This document shows positions 25,097 through 37,750 of a stretch of DNA of 64,000 nt, one piece after another (within the stretch, counting starts at the first letter, position 1; each line of letters begins with the position of its first letter). This stretch comes from Ascarosepion bandense. Its lineage: Eukaryota > Mollusca > Cephalopoda > Sepiida > Sepiidae. A program made the translations under genes and the position numbers. The notes below the pieces were generated by a model, which searched no databases, was not told where the DNA came from, and saw nothing but the letters and a program-made list of their open reading frames with translations. The stretch lies in contig JBBBDQ010001270.1 in assembly GCA_037127315.1 (NCBI GenBank), positions 1,713,501 through 1,777,500 on the forward strand, written 5' to 3'.

Positions 25097-28000
25097 GACC
25101 GTCCTTTATACAAAATCGGAATTCATACAAGACCGTCCTTTATACGAAATCGGAATTCATACAAGACCGTCCTTTATACAAAATCGGAATTCATACAAGA
25201 CCGTCCTTTATACGAAATCGGAATTCATACAAGACCGTCCTTTATACAAAATCGGAATTCATACAAGACCGTCCTTTATATAAAATCGGAATTCATACAA
25301 GACCGTCCTTTATACGAAATCGGAATTCATAAAAGACCGTCCTTTATACGAAATCGGAATTCATACAAGACCGTCCTTTATACGAAATCGGAATTCATAC
25401 AAGACCGTCCTTTATACGAAATCGGAATTCATACAAGACCGTCCTTTATACGAAATCGGAATTCATATGAGACCGTCCTTTATACGAAATCGGAATTCAT
25501 ACAAGACCGTCCTTTATATGAAATCGAATTCATATAAGACCGTCCTTTTACGAAATCGGAATTCATACAAGACCGTCCTTTTAGTACGAAATCGAATTCG
25601 CCAAGACCGTCCTTATACGAAATCGGAATTCATACAAGACCGTCCTTTTTATACGAATCGGAATTCATACAAGACCGTCCTTTATACGAAATCGGAATTC
25701 ATACAAGACCGTCCTTATACAAAATCGAATTCATACAAGACCGTCCTTTATACGAAATCGGAATTCATACAAGACCGTCCTTTTATACAAAATCGGAATT
25801 ATACAAGACCGTCCTTCATACAAAATCGGAATTCATACAAGACCGCTTTATACGAAATCGGAATTCATATAAGACCGTCCTTTATACGAAATCGGAATTC
25901 ATACAAGACCGTACTTTATACAAAATCGGGAATTCACAAGACCGTCCTTTATGCAAAATCGGAATTCATACAAGACCGTCCTTTATACAAAATCGGAATT
26001 CATACAAGACCGTCCTTTATACGAAATCGGAATTCATACAAGACCGTCCTTCCAAACAAAATCGGAATTCCTATAAGACCGTCCTTTATACGAAATCGGA
26101 ATTCATACAAGACCGTCCTTTACGAAATCGGAATTCATACAAGACCGTCCTTTATACGAAATCGGAATTCATACAAGACCGTCCTTTATACGAAATCGGA
26201 ATTCATACAAGACCGTCCTATACAAAATCGGAATTCATACAAGACCGTGCTTTATACGAAATCGGAATTGCTACAAGACCGTCCTTTATACGAAATCGGA
26301 ATTCATATAAGACCGTCCTTATACGAAATCGGAATTCATACAAGACCGTCCTTTATAGAAATCGGAATTCATATATCGTCCTTTATACGAAATCGGAATT
26401 CATACAAGACCGTCCTTTATACGAAATCGGAATTCATACAAGACCGTCCTTTATACGAAATCGGAATTCATAAAGACCGTCCTTTATACGAATCGGAATT
26501 CATACAAGACCGTCCTTTATACGAAATCGGAATTCATACAAGACCGTCCTTATACAAAATCGGAATTCATACAAGACCGTCCTTTATACGAAATCGAATT
26601 CATACAAGACCGTCCTTTATACAAAAATTTGAATTCATACAAGACCGTCCTTCATACAAAATCGGAATTCATACAAGACCGCTTTATATTGTGAAATCGA
26701 ATTCATATAAGACTGTCCTTTATACGAAATCGGAATTCATACAAGACCGTCCTTTATACGAAATCGGAATTCATACAAGACCGTCCTTTATACGAAATCG
26801 GAATTCATACAAGACCGTCCTTTATACGAAACCGGAATCTCATATAAGACCGTCCTTTATACGAAATCGGAATCTATACAAGAACGTCCTTTATATGAAA
26901 TCGGAATTCATATAAGACCGTCCTTTATACGAAATCGGAATTCATACAAGACCGTCCGAGTACGAAATCGGAATTCATACAAGACCGTCCTTACGAAATC
27001 GGAATTCATACAAGACCGTCCTTTATACGAATCGGAATCTCATACAAGACCGTCCTTTATACGAAATCGGAATTCACAAGACCTATCCATAGCGTACCGA
27101 ATTCATACAAGACCGTCCTTTATACGAAATCGGAATTCATACAAGACCGTCCTTTATACAAAATCGGAATTCATACAAGACCGTCCTTCATACAAAATCG
27201 GAATTCATACAAGACCGTGCTTTATACGAAATCGGAATTCATATAAGACCGTCCTTTATACGAAATCGGAATTCATACAAGACCGTACTTTATACAAAAA
27301 TCGGAATTCATACAAGACCGTCCTTTATGCAAAATCGGAATTCATACAAGACCGTCCTTTATACAAAATCGGAATTCATACAAGACCGTCCTTTATACGA
27401 AACTGGAATTCATACAAGACCGTCCTTTAAACAAAATCGGAATTCTATAAGACCGTCCTTTATACGAAATCGGAATTCATACAAGACCGTCCTTATACGA
27501 AATCGGAATTCATACAAGACCGTCCTTTATACGAAATCGGAATTCATACAAGACCGTCCTTTATACGAAATCGGAATTCATACAAGACCGTCCTTTTATA
27601 CAAAATCGGAATTCATACAAGACCGTGCTTTATACGAAATCGAAATTCATACAAGACCGTCCTTTATACGAAATCGGAATTCATATAAGACCGTCCTTTA
27701 TACGAAATCGGAATCTCATACAAGACCGTCCTTTATATGAAATCTGAATTCATATAAGACCGTCCTTTATACGAAATCGGAATTCATACAAGAATGTCCT
27801 TTATACGAAATCGAATTATACAAGACCGTCCTTTATACGAAATCGGAATTCATAAAGACCGTCCTTTATAATGAATCGGAATTCATACAAGACCGTCCTT
27901 TATACGAAATCGGAAACCCCCCCCCCCCCCCCCTTATACAAAATCGGAATTCATACAAGACCGTCCTTTATACGAAATCGGAATTCATGCAAGACCGTCC

Positions 28001-31000
28001 TTTATACAAAATCGGAATTCATACAAGACCGTCCTTCATACAAAATCGGAATTCAAGTACAAAGACCGTGCGTTTATACGAAATCGGAATTCATATAAGA
28101 CCGTCCTTTATACGAAATCGGAATTCATACAAGACCGTACTTTATACAAAATCGGAATTCATACAAGACCGTCCTTTATGCAAAATCGGAATTCATACAA
28201 GACCGTCCTTTATACAAAATCGGAATTCATACAAGACCGTCCTTTATACGAAATCGGAATTCATACAAGACCGTCCTTTAAACAAAATCGGAATTCCGTA
28301 TAAGACCGTCCTTTATACGAAATCGGAATTCATACAAGACCGTCCTTTATACGAAATTCGAATTACATAAGACCGTCCTTTATACGAAATCGGAATTCAT
28401 ACAAGACCGTCCTTTATACGAAATCTGAATTCATACAAGACCGTCCTTTATACAAAATCGGAATTCATACAAGACCGTGCTTTATACGAAATCGGAATTC
28501 ATACAAGACCGTGCTTTATACGAAATCTGAATTCATACAAGACCGTCATTTATACGAAATCGGAATTCATACAAGACCGTCCTTTATACGAAATCGGAAT
28601 TCATACAAGACCGTGATTTATACGAAATCGAATTCATATAAGACCGTCCTTTACAAAATCGGAATTCATACAAGACCGTCCTTTATACGAAATCGGAATT
28701 CATACAAGACCGTCCTTTATACAAAATCGGAATTCATATAAGACCGTCCTTTATACAAAATCGGAATTCATATAAGACCGTCCTTTATACAAAATCGGAA
28801 TTCATATAAGACCGTCCTTTATACAAAATCGGAATTCATACAAGACCGTGCTTTATACGAAATCGGAATTCATACAAGAATCGTGCTTTATACGAAATCG
28901 GAATTCATACAAGACCGTGCTTTATACGAAATCGGAATTCATATAAGACCGTCCTTTATACAAAATCGGAATTCATACAAGACCGTGCTTTATACGAAAT
29001 CGGAATTCATACAAGACCGTGCTTTATACGAAATCGGAATTCATACAAAACCGTGCTTTATACGAAATCTGAATTCATACAAGACCGTCATTTATACGAA
29101 ATCGGAATTCATACAAGACCGTCCTTTATACGAAATCGGAATTCATACAAGACCGTGCTTTATACGAAATCGGAATTCATATAAGACCGTCCTTTATACA
29201 AAATCGGAATTCATACAAGACCGTCCTTTATACGAAATCGGAATTCATACAAGACCGTCCTTTATACAAAATCGGAATTCATATAAGACCGTCCTTTATA
29301 CGAAATCGGAATTCATACAAGACCGTCCTTTATACGAAATCGGAATTCACACAAGACCGTCCTTTATACGAAATCGGAATTCACACAAGACCGTCCTTTA
29401 TACGAAATCGAAATTCATACAAGACCGTCCTTTATACAAAATCGGAATTCATACAAGACCGTGCTTTATGCGAAATCGGAATTCATACAAGACCGTGCTT
29501 TATACGAAATCGGAATTCATACAAGACCGTCCTTTATACGAAATCGGAATTCATACAAGACCGTCCTTTATACGAAATCGGAATTCATACAAGACCGTCC
29601 TTTATACGAAATCGGAATTCATACAAGACCGTCCTTTATACAAAATCGGAATTCATACAAGACCGTCCTTTATACGAAATCGGAATTCATACAAGACCGT
29701 CCTTTATACGAAATCGGAATTCATATAAGACCGTCCTTTATACAAAATCGGAATTCATATAAGACCGTCCTTTATACAAAATCGGAATTCATACAAGACC
29801 GTCCTTTATACGAAATCGGAATTCATACAAGACCGTCCTTTATACAAAATCGGAATTCATACAAGACCGTCCTTTATACGAAATCGGAATTCATACAAGA
29901 CCGTCCTTTAAACAAAATCGGAATTCCTATAAGACCGTCCTTTATACGAAATCGGAATTCATACAAGACCGTCCTTTATACGAAATCGGAATTCATACAA
30001 GACCGTCCTTTATACGAAATCGGAATTCATACAAGACCGTCCTTTATACGAAATCGGAATTCATACAAGACCGTCCTTTATACAAAATCGGAATTCATAC
30101 AAGACCGTGCTTTATACGAAATCGGAATTCATACAAGACCGTCCTTTATACGAAATCGGAATTCATATAAGACCGTCCTTTATACGAAATCGGAATTCAT
30201 ACAAGACCGTCCTTTATATGAAATCGGAATTCATATAAGACCGTCCTTTATACGAAATCGGAATTCATACAAGACCGTCCTTTATACGAAATCGGAATTC
30301 ATACAAGACCGTCCTTTATACGAAATCGGAATTCATAAAGACCGTCCTTTATACGAATCGGAATTCATACAAGACCGTCCTTTATACGAAATCGGAATTC
30401 ATACAAGACCGTCCTTTATACAAAATCGGAATTCATACAAGACCGTCCTTTATACGAAATCGGAATTCATACAAGACCGTCCTTTATACAAAATCGGAAT
30501 TCATACAAGACCGTCCTTCATACAAAATCGGAATTCATACAAGACCGTGCTTTATACGAAATCGGAATTCATATAAGACCGTCCTTTATACGAAATCGGA
30601 ATTCATACAAGACCGTACTTTATACAAAATCGGAATTCATACAAGACCGTCCTTTATGCAAAATCGGAATTCATACAAGACCGTCCTTTATACAAAATCG
30701 GAATTCATACAAGACCGTCCTTTATACGAAATCGGAATTCATACAAGACCGTCCTTTAAACAAAATCGGAATTCCTATAAGACCGTCCTTTATACGAAAT
30801 CGGAATTCATACAAGACCGTCCTTTATACGAAATCGGAATTCATACAAGACCGTCCTTTATACGAAATCGGAATTCATACAAGACCGTCCTTTATACGAA
30901 ATCGGAATTCATACAAGACCGTCCTTTATACAAAATCGGAATTCATACAAGACCGTGCTTTATACGAAATCGGAATTCATACAAGACCGTGCTTTATACG

Positions 31001-33309
31001 AAATCTGAATTCATACAAGACCGTCATTTATACAAAATCGGAATTCATATAAGACCGTCCTTTATACAAAATCGGAATTCATATAAGACCGTCCTTTATA
31101 CAAAATCGGAATTCATACAAGACCGTGCTTTATACGAAATCGGAATTCATACAAGACCGTGCTTTATACGAAATCGGAATTCATACAAGACCGTGCTTTA
31201 TACGAAATCGGAATTCATATAAGACCGTCCTTTATACAAAATCGGAATTCATACAAGACCGTGCTTTATACGAAATCGGAATTCATACAAGACCGTGCTT
31301 TATACGAAATCGGAATTCATACAAGACCGTGCTTTATACGAAATCTGAATTCATACAAGACCGTCATTTATACGAAATCGGAATTCATACAAGACCGTCC
31401 TTTATACGAAATCGGAATTCATACAAGACCGTGCTTTATACGAAATCGGAATTCATATAAGACCGTCCTTTATACAAAATCGGAATTCATACAAGACCGT
31501 CCTTTATACGAAATCGGAATTCATACAAGACCGTCCTTTATACAAAATCGGAATTCATATAAGACCGTCCTTTATACGAAATCGGAATTCATACAAGACC
31601 GTCCTTTATACGAAATCGGAATTCACACAAGACCGTCCTTTATACGAAATCGGAATTCACACAAGACCGTCCTTTATACGAAATCGAAATTCATACAAGA
31701 CCGTCCTTTATACAAAATCGGAATTCATACAAGACCGTGCTTTATGCGAAATCGGAATTCATACAAGACCGTGCTTTATACGAAATCGGAATTCATACAA
31801 GACCGTCCTTTATACGAAATCGGAATTCATACAAGACCGTCCTTTATACGAAATCGGAATTCATACAAGACCGTCCTTTATACGAAATCGGAATTCATAC
31901 AAGACCGTCCTTTATACAAAATCGGAATTCATACAAGACCGTCCTTTATACGAAATCGGAATTCATACAAGACCGTCCTTTATACGAAATCGGAATTCAT
32001 ACAAGACCGTCCTTTATACAAAATCGGAATTCATATAAGACCGTCCTTTATACAAAATCGGAATTCATACAAGACCGTCCTTTATACGAAATCGGAATTC
32101 ATACAAGACCGTCCTTTATACAAAATCGGAATTCATACAAGACCGTCCTTTATACGAAATCGGAATTCATACAAGACCGTCCTTTATACAAAATCGGAAT
32201 TCATACAAGACCGTCCTTTATATAAAATCGGAATTCATACAAGACCGTCCTTTATACGAAATCGGAATTCATACAAGACCGTCCTTTATACGAAATCGGA
32301 ATTCATACAAGACCGTCCTTTATACGAAATCGGAATTCATACAAGACCGTCCTTTATACGAAATCGGAATTCATACAAGACCGTCCTTTATACGAAATCG
32401 GAATTCATACAAGACCGTCCTTTATACGAAATCGGAATTCATACAAGACCGTCCTTTATAGAAAATCGGAATTCATACAAGACCGTCCTTTATACAAAAT
32501 TGGAATTCATACAAGACCGTCCTTTATACGAAATCGGAATTCATATAAGACCGTCCTTTATACGAAATCGGAATTCATACAAGACCGTCCTTTATATGAA
32601 ATCGGAATTCATATAAGACCGTCCTTTATACGAAATCGGAATTCATACAAGACCGTCCTTTATACGAAATCGGAATTCATACAAGACCGTCCTTTATACG
32701 AAATCGGAATTCATACAAGACCGTCCTTTATACGAAATCGGAATTCATACAAGACCGTCCTTTATACGAAATCGGAATTCATACAAGACCGTCCTTTATA
32801 CGAAATCGGAATTCATACAAGACCGTCCTTTATACGAAATCGGAATTCATACAAGACCGTCCTTTATACGAAATCGGAATTCATACAAGACCGTCCTTTA
32901 TACGAAATCGGAATTCATACAAGACCGTCCTTTATACGAAATCGGAATTCATACAAGACCGTCCTTTACACGAAATCGGAATTCATACAAGACCGTCCTT
33001 TATACGAAATCGGAATTCATACAAGACCGTCCTTTATACGAAATCGGAATTCATACAAAACCGTCCTTTATACGAAATCGGAATTCATATAAGACCGTCC
33101 TTTATACAAATCGGAATTCATACAAGACCGTCCTTTATACGAAATCGGAATTCGTACAAGACCGTCCTTTATACGAAATCGGAATTCATACAAGACCGTC
33201 CTTTATACAAAATCGGAATTCATACAAGACCGTCCTTTATACGAAATCGGAATTCATACAAGACCGTCCTTTATACGAAATCGGAATTCATACAAGTCCG
33301 TCTTTATTT

Positions 33310-33908
33310 AAACCAGACTCAGAAACAATTGACCGAATACCAGATGCGGTCAGTCTTGCCTAATAACAACAGTAGCAACAATAAAAATATCGACAGGTTT
33401 TCAATGATTAATTTTAATGACAAAACACTGATAGCTTAAATTCAAGACATATTAATATAACATAATAATGACAACAAGTTTATCATATATATAATTTTAA
33501 TAATGATTTTTAAGAAATATATACGACCCCTAGTCTTTAATAAGTGTTGCATATAGTCTATGAAATTTTGATGCAAATTTTAAAACATTATGCGACAGAG
33601 AAAACAATAGAAGTACTTGTCTCATTATTTTCACAAATACTATGATTAATATATTGAAACAACTAAATGATTTCCGAATAAGAAAATCGAAACAATGACA
33701 ACGAATTATATGATAATGAAATATAAAATAAATGAGAAATAAATATATATCGTCAAAATAATAATAATAAAACGTAAATTAAAATATGTAATGTTAATAT
33801 TTTGAAGATTTTGAATATGAATATGGCTTTATAGTGTATCACATTTCCTTTGAGAGCTTTCAAGTTCAACAATGAACTTCAGGCATATTTACGCACACAC
33901 GCACACAC

Positions 33909-33944
<36 letters not shown>

Positions 33945-33947
33945 CAG

Positions 33948-33985
<38 letters not shown>
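33310..33985. other. AT-rich flank of the satellite, no gene
   Basis: Satellite homology stops abruptly near 33,309. The next about 600 bp is AT-rich with no open frame of note, ending in two long (AT)n runs at 33,910-33,990. Confidence 0.5.
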
Positions 33986-33989
<4 letters not shown>

Positions 33990-33992
<3 letters not shown>

Positions 33993-34366
33993 CATTTTTA
34001 AACGAGTTATTTCGCTACCCAGGTTTCTACCATGAGTGATGTCTTTAGGCGATTTTTAATAACTGATTTTACCTTTTACCGTTTTTCTTTTTAAGAACGC
34101 TCTTGTAACGGGGTTTTATTTGAACGTTCACGTGGCAGGGAATTTATGAACGCGCATTGTTTAAATTGAAACTGTTTAAATTGTTTTAATTTAAACAATG
34201 CGCGTTAATAAATTCTCTGCCACGTGAACGTTCAAATAAAACACAGTTACAAGAGCGTTCTTAAAAAGAAAAACAGTTAAAGGTAAAATCAGTTATTAAA
34301 ATTTGCCTGAAGTCACCACTCATGATAGAAACCTGGGTAGCGAAACAATTCGTTTAAAAATGAAAA
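33990..34366. repeat. Near-perfect hairpin element, about 180-bp arms
   Basis: Arms at 33,990-34,178 and 34,190-34,366 are reverse complements with few differences. Outer ends contain TTTTTAAACGA...GCTACCCAGG, the inner end GCGCATTGTTTAAATT. The loop is only about 10 nt. The outer flank is (AT)n on the left, so a target duplication cannot be judged. Probably a palindromic MITE or fold-back transposon; transcripts would form a long duplex. Confidence 0.8.
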
Positions 34367-34484
34367 ATATTCAAATGTTCTACAATATAATTGTATCGAA
34401 AACTTTTAATACAAATGTGTACTGGTCTAACCCTATTAGGACCAAAAACTAAGTATTAACAATCAATATATATAAATATATATG

Positions 34485-35750
34485 CAGATTTCATTAAAAA
34501 TGACAGACAAGGTATTATCATTAAGTTTTTTATATAATTTTTCATGTCTTCAGATGAGTTTTTTCTTTTCAAAACTCAAATTTATAAGAATTGTCCAAAG
34601 ATTTTGTATCTTCGAGCGCTTTCAGCTATATTTATCAATTATCAAGAATTAACTTTGTTTTACTTGTTAATAAATATGTGTGAAGTTTATGTATATAACA
34701 CATCCTATAATAAGCCTGGCGGCACTAATAAAAACTCCATGATTTTTATTAAGTACGAACCTTCAAATAGTACGTGATAACATTTGGGCCCAATCGGATA
34801 TTATTTTACAAATTACAGTTATCTAAGTGTTTCATTGTTTTGAGAATTTGCAAAACAATGGAAAAATCTGAGTTTCGTGTTTTGATAAAGCATTGATATC
34901 TGATGGGAAAAATACTATTCAAGCAAAGCAATAGCTTGATAAGTTTTATTCGGACTCTGCTCCATCAGAAACAACGGTTAAGAGGTAGTATGCTGACTTT
35001 AAACGCGGTCGTACTTTTATTTAAAAGTAAAACAAAGTATAGTGAATATTATATATATATTTTTTATCATTTCACTCCAAGCAAATTGATGCATTTGAAG
35101 CAAGGCATGGCCAAAAAAACAGCCACAAATGAAGAAGAAAAATGTGAAGACAACGCACCCTGTCACAAGTCGATCGCAACGATGGCAAAACTACATGAAT
35201 TGCTCTTCGAATTGCCCCCAGTGACTATTGGCTGTTTGCAGATCTCAAAAGAAGGCTTCAGGGAAAGAGATTTGGCTCAAATGAAGAAGTGATATCGGAA
35301 ACTGTAACGTATTTTGAGGCCAAAGACAAATCGTTCTACAAAAAAGGCATTGAATTATTGGAGAAGAGTTCGAGCCAGTCTATCCCTTTAGAAGAAGACT
35401 GTGTTGATGGATAAAGTTGAATTTTACCTAAAAGTTGTTTTATTATTAGGCTAGGGATTTGTTGAGTGTTGTGTTAGATTAACATGTATATCAAGCTCCG
35501 AACGCGGTAAACTCTTAACATATACATGACTTTATATACATAACTTTACATGTATTTATTTAAAAGTAAAACAAAATTCATTCTTGATAATGTCTAAAAC
35601 CATAGCCGAAAGTGGTCGAAAATACAAAACCTTTGGACTGTTATATAATTTGAGTTATGAAAGAAAATTCATAAGAACACATGAAAAATTATATAAAAAA
35701 GTTTAATGATAAAACCTTGTCTGTCGATTTTAATGAAACCTGCATAAAAG
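34485..35750. mobile_element. Composite element with 180-bp inverted arms around a mariner remnant
   Basis: Arms at about 34,485-34,665 and 35,573-35,750 are imperfect reverse complements (shared ATTTTTCATGT, AATTCTTGATAA, GACAGACAAGG blocks). The mariner pseudogene at 34,858-35,420 lies between them. The arms hold a hairpin-GAAAG motif (35,580-35,612 plus; degraded in the left arm). Whether the arms belong to the mariner or the mariner inserted between them is not clear. Confidence 0.55.
34858..35420 (+). pseudogene. Mariner-type transposase, internally deleted pseudogene
   Basis: Starts ATGGAAAAATCTGAGTTTCG. The N-terminal helix-turn-helix part (IQAKQ, then KFYSDSAPSETTVKR and ADFKRGRT) reads to about 35,012 with in-frame stops. 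After about 110 bp of unrelated or rearranged sequence, the C-terminal catalytic part resumes near 35,125: EDNAPCHKSIATMAKLHEL, then in another frame SDYWLFADLKRRL and FEAKDKSFYKKGIELL. The spacer between the second and third catalytic aspartates is shortened, and roughly half of a usual 340-residue transposase is missing. Dead. Confidence 0.85.
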
Positions 35751-35764
35751 ATAGTTTGTTGCCC

Positions 35765-35771
35765 AAATACA

Positions 35772-35822
<51 letters not shown>
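35765..35822. repeat. (AT)n microsatellite
   Basis: Uninterrupted AT dinucleotide run of about 50 bp. Similar runs lie near 40,360, 40,627, 42,090, 44,648, 47,447, 49,866, 50,213, 53,107, 53,544, 54,429, 56,357, 60,482 and 63,953. Confidence 0.95.
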
Positions 35823-35824
<2 letters not shown>

Positions 35825-35939
35825 AAAGTAAGCGTCGTAGAGAAGTTTTGAATTGATACATTAAACATATGGATTAAGTACCTCCACTGATTTTCGATAA
35901 CAAAATTTGAATTTGAATTAAAAAAAAAGAAGTGTTCTT

Positions 35940-37470
35940 GAAACATTTTATTTTAGTTTTAATTGAAAGCTAATTGATTAAATTTCCTACTTCCAGTAAG
36001 CAAAATGCACTGGTGGGTTTCAAATAGAAATTGATTGGAATCTTAAATTTTTTAAATTTTTTTTTTAATCCTTCAATTTTTCGGCCATTTTTAAGAGATC
36101 GAAACATTTGTAAACAAAAGTTAACTCTTGGTTTTAAAAATCTTGCAAAAATGAAATATACATCGGTAACACATGACTTTCGCAGAATTAGCAAATTTAA
36201 TATTACATTAATCTGATTTACACAAGTCATAATTATTTATAGCATGAAATTTAGAATAAAACTGTTTCTTAATCAGAGAGTTGAACTATCTAATGTTTTT
36301 CTGTCGTGTATCAAATGTGTTGACAGGCTGACATGCGAGATAAGATAATTTTATGGCAATTACAAGTGACATAATTGTACAAAAGTTTTGTTTGAAGAAA
36401 CTCTGAAACACATGACAGAAATTAGCATGCAAAAAAAAATACTTCAAATACACACAAAAAAATGAAATTATTCTGAAAATAGAAAGGCACAATGATTTGT
36501 ATTAAAATCTTTGATTTTCAGTTAGTAAACATAATCTTTGCTTGATAAATTTTTAAACTAACCCCACCAAATCTTTAATGTTTTTAAAAAATATTTTTGA
36601 AACTTTATGAATTATTACAATAAAAATATGAAAACAATTCTTTAAAAATTTCGTTAGTAATAAAAAAAATTCTTCAGACTATCATGTCCATAATTTATAT
36701 TATTTATTCAAGCAATCAAAAGCTTATCAACTTAAAGACTGTCATAATTATATTGCTGTTTTATTTTATTATTGGGAGCATATTTTTGGAAAAATGTAAA
36801 ATTTTTCAAAAAAAAATAAAAAAATAAAAATTGATGATTTACATTCCCCCAATGAGTCCAGCATTTAACTAATAAAACCATTTATCGCAACAAAATTTAA
36901 TTTTTTTAAAATTTCATGAATACAAGTGAAGTAATGGGTAAAAGATATAAAAAATATTTTTGCAAGATTATTAAAAAATAAAAAATTCCAAAATAATTTC
37001 ATTTATTTGTGAATAAGTACTGAAAGTTTCATTAACATTAAATGATTATTGCAATGAAACTTTCAGTACTTATTCACAAATAAATAAAATTATTTTGGAA
37101 CATTTAATTTTTAATAATCTTGGTAAAAATATTTTTTTTATATCTTTTACCCCCCCACTTCACTTGTATTTATGAAATTGAAAAAAATTAAATTAATGTG
37201 TTTGTCACTGGAAAAAAAACCTGAATTACGTCTTTCATTGTAAACTTTCCTAACGATTTTGTTACCCGCTAACTAAAATCAAAACAATATATTTATCAAA
37301 ATTTCAAACTTGTTAGAAGGGATTCAAAACTTTAAAAAAATAATTGAAAAATACTTTGATCTTTCCTCTTAAAAATAATATAAACATTTTGATGCAAACA
37401 GTTCGTTTTACCAAGTTTACGGACTTTTCTATTCATACTATGCTGTTTTTTAGCGATTTAATAGAGGTAC
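35940..37470. repeat. 1.5-kb dispersed repeat, copy 1
   Basis: Diverged copy of the sequence at 38,940-40,358. Shared blocks in order include TTTGTAAACAAAAGTTAA, ATCTTGCAAAAAT, TGTACAA, CAAATACACACAAAAAA and CTTTGATCTTTCCTCTTAA, and both end at TACTATGCTG...TTTTAGCGATTTA. Not coding in either copy. Here a palindrome (36,893-37,198) is added, and a SINE sits at its right end. Confidence 0.75.
36893..37198. repeat. Palindrome, about 145-bp arms, inside copy 1 of the 1.5-kb repeat
   Basis: Left arm 36,893-37,037 and right arm 37,052-37,198 are reverse complements. The inner part (GTACTGAAAGTTTCATT and its complement) is perfect, the outer part slightly diverged. The loop is about 14 nt. In the paralogous copy only the left arm exists (about 39,900-40,040). 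Confidence 0.8.
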
Positions 37471-37750
37471 CTGTGGTGCAGTGGATATCGGCTCGGAACG
37501 AGAAATCGGGGAGCCGTGTTCGAATTCCAGCTGAATTCATTGCATTCACTTACGCGCAAATACCATTGGGAAAGGTATGGGTTAAATAATAGGACAGATT
37601 GGGTTCTATAGCCTTGGTCGGCAACCAGTCTACCGCAGAAAGCAATGGTAACCTACTGCGGGATAATCTTCTGCCCAGTCAGTCTTGTCTCTTTCGAGAC
37701 ATGATCGCCCAAACGTGTATCACGTATGGCACTTAACTAACTGACTGACC
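37471..37750 (+). mobile_element. tRNA-derived SINE
   Basis: A box TGGTGCAGTGG (37,474-37,484) and B box GTTCGAATTCC (37,518-37,528) mark a tRNA-like head and imply RNA polymerase III transcription. A body follows with CTACCGCAGAAAGCAATGG, and the end is ATGGCACTTAACTAACTGAC. It is inserted exactly where copy 2 of the flanking 1.5-kb repeat continues into (AT)n. Reverse copy at 60,906-61,209; chimeric 5S-headed relatives at 46,899 and 3,137. It could be one of the octopus SINE families; the family name is not asserted. Confidence 0.85.

Larger units (their letters stand above)
7897..33309 (+). repeat. 34-bp satellite array, about 25.4 kb
   Basis: Roughly 750 head-to-tail units of 34 bp (a clean one is 8,040-8,073) from GACCGTCC through TTTATACGAAATC to GGAATTCATACAA, all in one orientation. 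Each unit has an EcoRI site (GAATTC). Recurrent variants are TATACG/TATACA, CATACAAG/CATATAAG and GTCC/GTGC. The consensus has no stop in any plus-strand frame, so long open frames (up to 485 codons, 34-residue period) appear. They end almost always at the CATATAAG variant. One- and two-base indels are common, so it is a satellite, not a gene. Confidence 0.95.

Noticed and set aside
31159..32616. Long repetitive protein gene (485 codons) and other long frames in the array
   Set aside because: Open frames occur in all plus frames because the unit lacks stops; frequent one-base indels elsewhere break any frame. No start context or non-repeat domain.
7897..33309. CRISPR array
   Set aside because: The 34-bp units are directly contiguous with no spacers, and the DNA is eukaryotic. 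It is a satellite.
7897..33309. TPR or PPR-like 34-residue repeat protein
   Set aside because: Only the period matches. The residues do not fit either consensus, and the 34-residue cycle follows from three 34-bp units.
37471..37545. Functional tRNA gene
   Set aside because: Same tRNA-like head is attached to a SINE body here and at 60,906-61,209 (reverse).
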